DNA from: an uncultured delta proteobacterium
GTDB taxonomy: Bacteria; RBG-13-61-14; DRUE01
Direction: 5' to 3'
Length of the DNA stretch: 14,457 nucleotides
Assembly: GCA_903930515.1 (NCBI GenBank)
Contig: CAIYYW010000370.1
Span: 1-14,457, forward strand
The notes beneath the pieces were generated by a model. It did not search any database. It was given only the letters and a program-made list of their open reading frames with translations, and was not told where the DNA came from. The translations under genes and the position numbers were made by a program. Each line of letters opens with the position of its first letter. Position 1 is the first letter of the stretch. This document shows, one piece after another, positions 7,838 to 14,394 of the stretch.

Positions 7838-9088
7838 TTATTTCGAGCAGGATCCTTCCAAGCCGCAAATGAACCGGATGACCTCGGTATTGAACTGATC
7901 CGATTGTTCCACCATCGGGTACTGCGCGCTGCTGTTAAACACGCTCATCACCGAGTTCGGGATCACCTTGTCCAGGTACTCCGCCTCTTCCACTTTGATC
8001 AGCGGATCGTATCTCCCCCAGATGATCAGGGTGGGCGACTTGATCAGTTTCACCCGGGTGATCCAGTCCGTGCGATTTTCATCCTTGAGCGTGAGAATCC
8101 CCCAATAATCTTTCCGGCCCACATCCTGGAGGGAGAGGTGGGTGGCGATCAACTCGTCGGCGAACTCGCGGGTGTTGATCCAGTTGGAGTCGAATTTATA
8201 TTTGATGATCCCCTCCACGAATTTTTCGCTCTGTTCGTTATCATTATAGATCAGCCTTCCGTACGGGCTGGAGGTGTTTTCAATCAGCTTATATTCCCTC
8301 TCATAGAACAACTTCCGGTAGGCGCTCCGGCCGGTCCTTTTAAGCAGGTTCCGATATATATCCACGCGCGCGGCCTTGCCCCGGTAGGCGTTGCGGGCGA
8401 TCCACCTCGGATAGTGCCACCATAAATGCACCGGATAGTAAAAGGGGTGGGATTGCGTGCCATAGGGGCTGATCAGGATCAGCCCGGCCACCCGGTCCGG
8501 AAAGGTCAGGGTGTAATCAATGGCGAGCAGGCCGGAATAATCCTGTCCCGCCAGGATAACCTTTTTCAGGCCCTTGGCCTCGAGGAACTGGTTCAGATAT
8601 TGAGTCATCTCCGGGACGGTGTACCTGGTGTCGGGCTTGGAGGAATTGCCGAACCCGGGAAGGTCCAGGGCGATCACATGGAATTTTTCCGAGAGCTGGT
8701 TGAAGTTATATTCCCAAGTGTCAATGGTGGAGATGGCTCCCAGATGGATCAGGGATTGGGAGTGGAGGGGGAAAACATATCCCAGCCCGGTGATGATGGC
8801 GAGGGAATCCCAGTAGGGGCCGGCCAGGAAGGATTGGCCGATGTCATAGGTGACGATCCCGCCGTGGATCAGGATCAGGGTTGGGCCCTGCCCTTTCTCA
8901 ATGTAGCCGTAGTTGATCCCTCCGGCAGAGAGATACTGGGTGGGCGCGAAGTATTGGCGCGGCTGATAAACCTGGTAATGGCGGATTTTCATCAACTGTT
9001 CGTCAACGCGGGTGGTAACGCAACCGGCTCCGAAAACCATCAGGATCATCCCGGAAAGGATTCCAACCAGATATTTTTTACTGTCCAT
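7838..9088 (-). CDS. Alpha/beta-hydrolase fold lipoprotein, Asp-nucleophile type, catalytic His replaced by Gln
   Basis: 416 residues. The ATG at 9088 is chosen because GGGGGG lies 5 nt upstream and a signal follows directly (LVGILSGMILMVFGAGC), with C23 as the likely lipidated Cys; the frame extends to 9127 without support. Fold markers: LILIHGG (oxyanion loop, 71-77), DLPGFGNSSKPD (142-153), nucleophile elbow AGQDYSG with Asp183 in the nucleophile position as in epoxide hydrolases and haloalkane dehalogenases, a cap region of about 213-345, and WGRYDPL with acid Asp361. The final block reads NSSAQYPMVEQSDQF, where relatives have GHxPxxE; Gln389 occupies the histidine position, 28 residues after Asp361. 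About 35 extra residues lie between HGG and DLPGFG. It could be a pseudoenzyme or a covalent binder. Membrane-anchored, facing the periplasm. Confidence 0.85.
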   Translation of the reverse strand: MDSKKYLVGILSGMILMVFGAGCVTTRVDEQLMKIRHYQVYQPRQYFAPTQYLSAGGINYGYIEKGQGPTLILIHGGIVTYDIGQSFLAGPYWDSLAIITGLGYVFPLHSQSLIHLGAISTIDTWEYNFNQLSEKFHVIALDLPGFGNSSKPDTRYTVPEMTQYLNQFLEAKGLKKVILAGQDYSGLLAIDYTLTFPDRVAGLILISPYGTQSHPFYYPVHLWWHYPRWIARNAYRGKAARVDIYRNLLKRTGRSAYRKLFYEREYKLIENTSSPYGRLIYNDNEQSEKFVEGIIKYKFDSNWINTREFADELIATHLSLQDVGRKDYWGILTLKDENRTDWITRVKLIKSPTLIIWGRYDPLIKVEEAEYLDKVIPNSVMSVFNSSAQYPMVEQSDQFNTEVIRFICGLEGSCSK

Positions 9089-9151
9089 TAAAACCCCCCA
9101 AAGTTTGAATTTGTAATTTCTTAGCACACTCCTGGAAAATTGTAAAGGAGC

Positions 9152-10357
9152 TTATAAAAAAAGCAAACCCTCTTCCAATAAGTCCATCAGCGACTCCACC
9201 CCCATCTCGTCCCGGGCTTTCCGGGTCAGGTACCTCATCACCTTTCTCCCGAACCGGGTCACGATGATGGACTTGATTCCGCGATGATCCCTGGCCAGAA
9301 AACGGTCGCCGTCCTGCTCCAGTTCATAATACAAAATCCCCATCTCCTTCAGCCCGAACATAATCAGGTTTTCCACGACTTCATAGATGCCCAGGTAGCT
9401 GAGGAGCATTTGAGCATAGCGGTCTTTGTTCCCGGAGCCGGTGATCGGCCAGGTGGTATCGGCCGGAACCCGGCTGAGCAGTTCGGCGAATCCGCCCCTC
9501 TGTTCCTGGGCCCAGCCGGCAAAGGTGTTGGCGCCGAACCTCTGAAGCTCGCTCCACCTCACCCGGTTCCAGAGCGCGTCCAGCAGGATCACCAGTTGCT
9601 GGTCAAGATCCAGGGCCAAAAAGCGTTCGGAGCGAGGCGTGACCAGGAGCTGGGAGGATTGCCCGACCAGGAACAGGTCCAGGCTTCGTCCCAGATGGTA
9701 AAACAGGTTCAACCTCCGGAACTGATCCTGGTCGGCGTTGGCCGGATTTTTTTCCGGCTCGCTGAACATCTGGTTGATCCGGTACAGGTCCTTGCGCGGG
9801 AACCCGGCCCCGGCGGACTTGAGCCGGATCGGATGATGCGCGAGGTAATCGAGGAACAGTTGAAAATCCAGGATGATCCTGGGCTTAGACTTTTCCAGGT
9901 TGCGCACCAAAAAATACAGGCTCCGGTCCAGCCAGAACTCCGAATGGATTTCCCCGGAACCGCCCGGATCAGATTCCTCACCGGCCGCGGCGGTCCCGGG
10001 CGCGAATTTTTCCAGCAAATAATCCTTGCGGGAAAGGGATCCGGAAATTTCTTCCAAGGTCCGGCCGCTGATCCCTCCGGCTTGGAACAGGAACTGATAA
10101 AACTTGCGGAGACTGGGAATGAAATCCAGGAGTTCGGTTTTGCTCCCCTTGACCCGGCCGGGATACCAGTTGGTGAAAAAGTATTCAATGGTTTCCGTGT
10201 CCACTTCCCGGAACTCCATCCCCTCGCTCAGGTCGAGGAAGGATTGCGCGAAAAAGCGCAGGTTTTCCAGGTGCCCGCTGGAGCGGTCCCGGCTGACTCC
10301 CTGGTCCAAGAGCGCCTGATAAAACCCGTCCAAAAACTTTTGATCCTCTTCGGTCAT
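9152..10357 (-). CDS. Unclassified protein: recombinase-like core-binding domain plus winged-helix-like regions
   Basis: 401 residues from ATG 10357; the frame continues upstream to a TTG at 10436-10438, but nothing supports those 27 extra residues. Residues of about 5-100 (FLDGFYQALL...HLENLRFFAQSFLDL...LRKFYQFLFQAGGIS) look like the SAM-like core-binding domain of tyrosine recombinases. No catalytic domain follows: the R...HxxR...Y signature is absent. A low-complexity linker lies near 119-137. Residues of about 216-275 (LGRSLDLFLVGQSSQLLVTPRSERFLALD...LLDALW) resemble the winged helix found in XPB/Ssl2-N-like proteins, and 325-380 (VVENLIMFGLKEMGILYYE...VTRFGRKVMRYL) look like a second winged helix. 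DNA binding is an inference. There is no Shine-Dalgarno before the ATG, so the leader may be short. It is divergent from DUF507 and 63 nt upstream of the hydrolase. Confidence 0.75.
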   Translation of the reverse strand: MTEEDQKFLDGFYQALLDQGVSRDRSSGHLENLRFFAQSFLDLSEGMEFREVDTETIEYFFTNWYPGRVKGSKTELLDFIPSLRKFYQFLFQAGGISGRTLEEISGSLSRKDYLLEKFAPGTAAAGEESDPGGSGEIHSEFWLDRSLYFLVRNLEKSKPRIILDFQLFLDYLAHHPIRLKSAGAGFPRKDLYRINQMFSEPEKNPANADQDQFRRLNLFYHLGRSLDLFLVGQSSQLLVTPRSERFLALDLDQQLVILLDALWNRVRWSELQRFGANTFAGWAQEQRGGFAELLSRVPADTTWPITGSGNKDRYAQMLLSYLGIYEVVENLIMFGLKEMGILYYELEQDGDRFLARDHRGIKSIIVTRFGRKVMRYLTRKARDEMGVESLMDLLEEGLLFL

Positions 10358-10431
10358 CGTCGTTAAGGTTAAGCTAACACGCTTTGGGAAGGTCTTCAAG
10401 GAATCTATTTCCGCAATTTGGATTCGAAAAT

Positions 10432-10459
10432 TTGACAAATGGTTCTATCTCAATAAAAT
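10432..10459 (+). promoter_or_regulatory. Putative promoter of the DUF507 gene, very short leader
   Basis: TTGACA (10432-10437, perfect -35), a 16-bp spacer and TAAAAT (10454-10459, 5/6 match to -10). Only 12 nt separate the -10 from the ATG at 10472, so the leader would be about 4-7 nt with no Shine-Dalgarno site (bases 10460-10471 read agatatttccaa). Confidence 0.6.
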
Positions 10460-10471
10460 AGATATTTCCAA

Positions 10472-10990
10472 ATGAAGATTTACCGGGGAAAAATCGGGCC
10501 GATTTCGGAAGAGATTGTCAAGACCTTGACCGCGGACGGGGACATTGAGGTCGCGCCGGAGCAGGTTGGAGAAGTGATCCTGGATATGGAGGCGATCATC
10601 AAGGAGTATCTTCGGCTGGAAGAGGACTTGAACCGGCAGGCGCGGGAGATGGTCCAGAGCCGGGGGATGAACTACACCGAGTTCGGGAGGGTGAAGCGGG
10701 CGCTGGCCGAGGAGAAGAATTTTGAAGCGGGAGACCGCGCCCTGCAATGGATCGCGAGCCAGATGCTGGAATGTTTTATGATCAATGACCGGGTGAACGA
10801 GATTTATGCCGAGGACTGGGTATTGCGGAAGAAGATCATAAAGGTTTTTAACACCCAACTGGGCATGGAAGAGCAGGTTGACCGGGAAGCCCGCTCGCGG
10901 ATCAAGAATATCCCGGAAGGCACTCCCGAATGGGAGATTGAATACCAGAAGGTCTTCAATCTGCTCGCCAAGAAAAAAGGTCTGGTCTGA
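10472..10990 (+). CDS. DUF507 family protein
   Basis: 172 residues, recognised as DUF507 from MKIYRGKIGPISEEIVKTL at the start and REARSRIKNIPEGTPEWEIEYQKVF near the end. Members commonly occur as about 90-residue halves or as a double-length form; this one is the double-length form. It is a soluble, charged, mostly helical cytoplasmic protein with no signal or membrane segment, and its function is not established. It is transcribed alone from the promoter just upstream, divergent from the recombinase-like gene. Its TGA abuts the TGA of the convergent lipoprotein gene, with no base between and no obvious terminator. Confidence 0.92.
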   Translation: MKIYRGKIGPISEEIVKTLTADGDIEVAPEQVGEVILDMEAIIKEYLRLEEDLNRQAREMVQSRGMNYTEFGRVKRALAEEKNFEAGDRALQWIASQMLECFMINDRVNEIYAEDWVLRKKIIKVFNTQLGMEEQVDREARSRIKNIPEGTPEWEIEYQKVFNLLAKKKGLV

Positions 10991-12304
10991 TCAGGGATTG
11001 AATCCCGCCTGCGCCCTCAGGGTTTTCCCCTGGGAATCATCGAAGCTGATCAATAACCGGTGCGGCGGGATCGGGTAATCGCCGGGATTCGAGTTTCCAT
11101 AATCAATGGCCAGGATCACCACGGAAAAGCTGGCCTGAAAATTGCCCGGGAAACGTTCATAGGCCAGGTTGACTTCCTCCGATACCAGGTCCCCGCAGAG
11201 CCGGACCCGGGGCCGATAAATCGGGTCGGGGCTTAGGTTGCTCAGCCGGAAGCGGAAGATCAGGGTTCCATTTTCAAATTTGGTGTCGGTTTTTTCCAGG
11301 CCCAAATTGAACTTGCCCAGGTCTTCTCCGGCCGGGCAATAAAGCTGGTTATATTTGGCCACCAATTCCTTTTGCTTCCGCCGTTCCTGCTCCTGGAGCT
11401 TTTCAAAATCCGGTCCCGGGGAAAGGGGCCGGCTGGTTTTGAAAAAAAAGTTCTCCTGCTCATTGGTCCAGGTCTGAATCCGGCCCTCCAGGCCCGGCAA
11501 TTGAAACCGGCCCGAAAAGGTTTGATTGCCGAAGCCGGTCAAGTCCTGAATCTCGCTCCAGCCGGTATCCAGGATTTTTTTCGCCTGGAGATAGTTTTCC
11601 CTGCTCGCTCTCACATTGTTCAGATCGCAAACCGGGACCGTGCCGGACAGGCACCAGTTGATCTGGTCTGACAGGAGTTGAATCCGCTTTTCCAAAACAA
11701 CCGCCGCCTCCTCTTTCCAACTATCCGCCCCGCCTTTATTGCCGATCCGGGCCTCCCGGTCCGCCAGCCGGAAACAATACTCCACCTTCTCCCGCGCCGG
11801 CAGGTCCGAGGCGATCGCGGCGACCGCGGCCAACTCGGCCTGCTCAAAGCCGGCGTTCCCGGACCAGACGGCGTATTCCTGATTTCCGGCTATAAAATAT
11901 TCGGCCTCTTTGGCCCAGAAATCCTCCGCAGACTGCCAGAGCTGTTTCGGGTCTTCCTTGGTGATCCCGGCTTTCAGGTTTTCCCGGTGGACCACATAAT
12001 AACGGCTGCTCGACTGGTTGAGCCAGTTTTCCGCGTCCATTATTTTAGTCGCGGCCAGGGCGTAACCCTTCCCCGCCATCGCTTTTTTCGCGTCCGCCAG
12101 ATTGACCCGGAAATTGGTGGAATCGGTCAGGGGAGGGTTGTCCTTCTGAAGAATCTGCCAGTGAAGCTCAATCTTCTCCAGCCGTTGGTTTAGCTGCGCC
12201 AGGCCCGGAGCCGGGCCGGCCTTCGCAGTTTCTTGCTTTTGCGCGCAAGCCCCGGCCAGCAAAGCCGCGGCCAGGAATACCGCGAACATTTTAAATCGTC
12301 GCAT
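10991..12304 (-). CDS. Large lipoprotein of unknown function
   Basis: 437 residues. The signal is MRRFKMFAVFLAAALLAGAC, with C20 the probable lipid-bearing Cys (A at -3 makes the lipobox slightly unusual). Residues of about 35-260 are helical and Ala/Trp-rich, with a tetratricopeptide-like feel (YALAATKIMDAENWL, DLPAREKVEYCFRLADREARIGN) but no repeat I can define. A short coiled-coil-like helix occupies about 299-321 (FEKLQEQERRKQKELVAKY). The C-terminal 100 residues alternate as a beta-sandwich-like domain (GTLIFRFRLSNLSPDPIYRP). Cysteines at 177, 218, 226, 323 and 370 could form disulfides after export. I do not recognise the family. The start is supported by a promoter placed exactly for a leaderless message and there is no Shine-Dalgarno site. 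Confidence 0.85.
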   Translation of the reverse strand: MRRFKMFAVFLAAALLAGACAQKQETAKAGPAPGLAQLNQRLEKIELHWQILQKDNPPLTDSTNFRVNLADAKKAMAGKGYALAATKIMDAENWLNQSSSRYYVVHRENLKAGITKEDPKQLWQSAEDFWAKEAEYFIAGNQEYAVWSGNAGFEQAELAAVAAIASDLPAREKVEYCFRLADREARIGNKGGADSWKEEAAVVLEKRIQLLSDQINWCLSGTVPVCDLNNVRASRENYLQAKKILDTGWSEIQDLTGFGNQTFSGRFQLPGLEGRIQTWTNEQENFFFKTSRPLSPGPDFEKLQEQERRKQKELVAKYNQLYCPAGEDLGKFNLGLEKTDTKFENGTLIFRFRLSNLSPDPIYRPRVRLCGDLVSEEVNLAYERFPGNFQASFSVVILAIDYGNSNPGDYPIPPHRLLISFDDSQGKTLRAQAGFNP

Positions 12305-12310
12305 AGCAGG

Positions 12311-12339
12311 AATATATATCCGGGCTGAATTCAGGTCAA
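12311..12339 (-). promoter_or_regulatory. Putative promoter of the large lipoprotein gene, predicts leaderless mRNA
   Basis: On the minus strand TTGACC (12339-12334, 5/6), a 17-bp spacer and TATATT (12316-12311, 5/6). The six bases CCTGCT separate the -10 from the ATG at 12304, so the predicted transcription start falls at or next to the A of the start codon. Confidence 0.65.
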
Positions 12340-12342
12340 ATG

Positions 12343-12367
12343 AAGAGGCCGGTGCGACGGGCCTCTT
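12343..12367 (-). terminator. Possible hairpin terminator of the Fe-S/NrfD operon
   Basis: Perfect 8-bp arms AAGAGGCC and GGCCTCTT with a 9-nt loop, starting 31 nt after the NrfD stop codon. What follows on the minus strand is CATTTG, not a proper U-run, so intrinsic termination would be weak. It abuts the -35 box of the next gene, which fits a compact terminator-promoter junction. Confidence 0.4.
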
Positions 12368-12398
12368 GCCCGTCTCCGGCCGAAACTGCGGATGGACC

Positions 12399-13529
12399 TT
12401 ATCTGGCGGGCCTGGCCTGGAAGATCGGGAACAGGCGCCCGACCAGGCCGATCAAGACCATGCTCGCCACGAAGAGCATAATCGCGATGGCCAGTTCCTG
12501 CCAGGAGGGGAAATAATGAGCCTTGTTCTGGAGGATGAAACCCACGATCACGATATTGATACGGTTGAGCAAAATCCCCAGAATCGCCATCAGCGACGCG
12601 ATCAGGAGACCGAGCCGGGTTTCGCGCATCCGGCGGAACGAGAGCGCCGCCATCGGGACGATCACTCCCAGCAGGATTTCAATTCCGTAATAAGTCGCAG
12701 CCCTGGGGTTGGCGGAGATCAGCGCCCATTTCCCCATCCGGGTGAAATCAATCAGGGCCACGGCCAAGTAGATGCCCAGGATCGCGATCATAGACTTGCT
12801 CAGGGTCCGGATCAGGTCTCGGGTGAAAATCTTGCCGGAGAATTTTTCCCCCGCGCACATCTGCAAGACCAGGAACCCGAGCCCGCCGGCCGGGGCGGAG
12901 AGCAGAAACAGGTATGGCATCCAGGTGGAATACCAGATCGGGTTGAGCTTTCCCGGGGTGAGCACGAACAGGGCGCCGAACGAGGATTGATGGAGCAATG
13001 ACAGGACCGCGCCGGTGGCCGCCAATACCACGCATAATTTATGCAACAGCCCGCTGATCCTATGCCAGCCCAGGCCCTCGGTGGCCGGGATGCTCAATTC
13101 CACCCCCAGCACGGTGGTGTAGAGCATCAGGCACCAGCTCACCTCAAACATCGGAGAATGATGGTTCCACATCACGATCGGATGCCAGAAATGCTGGGGC
13201 AGGCCGATGTCATAGATCAACACCACCATGACCAGGCTGTATCCGGTGAACGCGGTGAGCACCGCCGGCCTCACCATCGGCTTCAGGCTTTCAATATGAA
13301 AGACAAAAAAGAGCGCGCAGAAAATAAACCCGCCCGAACTGATCGCGATCAGCGCCAGGTCCAGCCAGACCCATAATCCCCAGGGCAATTGATCCGAAAG
13401 ATCGGTGGTTGCGCCCAGACCTTTAGAAAACCGAAGCCAGCTCGCGTATAAGCCGACCAGGATCACCGCGGCAAAAACCAGATAAACGATCAGAGATTTG
13501 AGCCGACCCCGCGATTTAGCTCCGCTCAT
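12399..13529 (-). CDS. NrfD/HybB-like integral membrane subunit
   Basis: 376 residues with about 9-10 membrane helices; a polysulfide-reductase NrfD family protein closest in motifs to HybB/HmcC-type subunits that exchange electrons with the quinone pool. Diagnostic segments are DLSDQLPWGLWVWLDL (43-58), VRPAVLTAFTGYSLV (86-100) and HPIVMWNHHSPMFEVSW (116-132), then LLHQSSFGALFVL (178-190). The ATG at 13529 overlaps the stop of the upstream Fe-S gene by 4 bases (ATGA) and has AAGGG 6 nt before it, so translation is coupled; a longer reading to 13601 would overlap the partner gene needlessly. Expected to form a membrane complex with the Fe-S protein. No cytochrome, hydrogenase or molybdoenzyme subunit is in view to show the electron donor or acceptor. 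Confidence 0.9.
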   Translation of the reverse strand: MSGAKSRGRLKSLIVYLVFAAVILVGLYASWLRFSKGLGATTDLSDQLPWGLWVWLDLALIAISSGGFIFCALFFVFHIESLKPMVRPAVLTAFTGYSLVMVVLIYDIGLPQHFWHPIVMWNHHSPMFEVSWCLMLYTTVLGVELSIPATEGLGWHRISGLLHKLCVVLAATGAVLSLLHQSSFGALFVLTPGKLNPIWYSTWMPYLFLLSAPAGGLGFLVLQMCAGEKFSGKIFTRDLIRTLSKSMIAILGIYLAVALIDFTRMGKWALISANPRAATYYGIEILLGVIVPMAALSFRRMRETRLGLLIASLMAILGILLNRINIVIVGFILQNKAHYFPSWQELAIAIMLFVASMVLIGLVGRLFPIFQARPAR

Positions 13530-14284
13530 TTGTGACCCTTTTCGTTCTTGGATTGGCAAGCCTCGGCCTCGGCCACTTCTTTCTTCCTCCGGGTCAGCCA
13601 CCAGATCCCGCTCAGGATCAACCCTCCTCCCACCGCCACGAACGGAACCTTCCGCATATGCTCCCAGGTCAGGTCCGGAAGCGGGGTGGTGATCTTGGGA
13701 ACGATCAATCCGAAATTGGAGATGTCCTGCCCGGCAATGGTCAGCACCGAGGACCCTCCCGCCTCCTTCTCCCCGAAAATGTGCTGGTAATAACTGCCCG
13801 GATCGCTCTTGATCCGATCCCGCGCTTCCTCAAGCAACGCGTCGCGCCGTCCGAATTTGGTCGCCCCTGTCGGGCAGACCTGGGCGCAGGCGGTCTGTTT
13901 GCCTTGTGTCAACAGATGGATGCAGAAATCGCATTTCCGTACCAGCGGACTTGCCCGGTCCCACTGATAGCGGGGAATGTTATAAGGACAGGCAACCATA
14001 CAATATCGGCACCCGATGCATTTGTCACCGTCATACACCACCGGGCCTTCCGGCAGCCGGCGCAAAGCCCCCACCGGGCAGGCCGAGACGCAGGCCGGAC
14101 TCAAGCAATGTCGGCAGAATTCCCGGCAAAACACTCCGTCCAACTCTTTAACGATGGTGAAGGTTTCCCCGTTAAGGTCCGGGGGGTTGGGCTCGCCGGG
14201 AAGATTATGGGCCTTTTTACATCCGATCGAGCACGCTTTACACCCGATGCAGAGCGTGGAATCAAACAGAATCCCTGCTCCCAT
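13526..14284 (-). CDS. HybA-like ferredoxin-type subunit with four [4Fe-4S] clusters and C-terminal anchor
   Basis: 252 residues from ATG 14284, preceded by GAAAGGG at 8 nt; the frame is open to 14416 but that stretch lacks a signal and a binding site. Cysteine groups for four clusters: C12/15/18/22 (CIGCKACSIGC), C57/60/65/69 (with an extra C53), C89/92/95/99 (CIGCRYCMVAC) and C118/121/133/137. The segment YYQHIFGEKEAGGSSVL (165-181) is typical of HybA-like electron-transfer subunits. One membrane helix lies at about 214-231 (PFVAVGGGLILSGIWWL). No twin-arginine signal is visible, unlike E. coli HybA, so the clusters may face the cytoplasm. It should pass electrons to or from the NrfD-like partner, whose start codon overlaps its stop. 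It is probably the first gene of a two-gene operon. Confidence 0.92.
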   Translation of the reverse strand: MGAGILFDSTLCIGCKACSIGCKKAHNLPGEPNPPDLNGETFTIVKELDGVFCREFCRHCLSPACVSACPVGALRRLPEGPVVYDGDKCIGCRYCMVACPYNIPRYQWDRASPLVRKCDFCIHLLTQGKQTACAQVCPTGATKFGRRDALLEEARDRIKSDPGSYYQHIFGEKEAGGSSVLTIAGQDISNFGLIVPKITTPLPDLTWEHMRKVPFVAVGGGLILSGIWWLTRRKKEVAEAEACQSKNEKGHK

Positions 14285-14341
14285 CACTGACGCCCTTTCA
14301 ACTGCCCGCTTAATCCGGCTGATTCCATTGGTAAATCCGAA

Positions 14342-14358
14342 ATCATTAAAATAATGAT
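14342..14358. promoter_or_regulatory. Perfect palindrome, possible operator upstream of the Fe-S gene
   Basis: ATCATTA-AAA-TAATGAT, 7-bp arms around a 3-bp centre, in an AT-rich stretch just downstream of the putative promoter and about 58 nt before the ATG at 14284. The position suits a repressor site. It does not match a regulator consensus I can name with confidence; the arms recall Fur half-sites but in swapped order. Confidence 0.4.
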
Positions 14359-14366
14359 AGTAGAAA

Positions 14367-14394
14367 TTGATAAAATTAAAAGGGGGTTTGACAA
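14367..14394 (-). promoter_or_regulatory. Putative promoter of the Fe-S/NrfD operon
   Basis: On the minus strand TTGTCA (14394-14389, 5/6), a 16-bp spacer and TATCAA (14372-14367, 4/6). The start would fall near 14360, giving a leader of about 75 nt that contains the palindrome at 14342-14358. The AT-richness makes chance matches likelier here. Confidence 0.4.

Noticed and set aside
9151-9170. T-rich short palindrome (GCTTTTTTTATAAGC on the minus strand) at the end of the 9152-10357 gene
   Set aside because: The stem is only 4 bp and overlaps the stop codon, too weak to be a terminator.
9284-10366. A 360-codon plus-strand frame opposite the recombinase-like gene
   Set aside because: Its translation is Pro/Gly/Gln-rich without motifs, and the minus-strand frame has coherent domain-like patterns; it is a GC-rich shadow.
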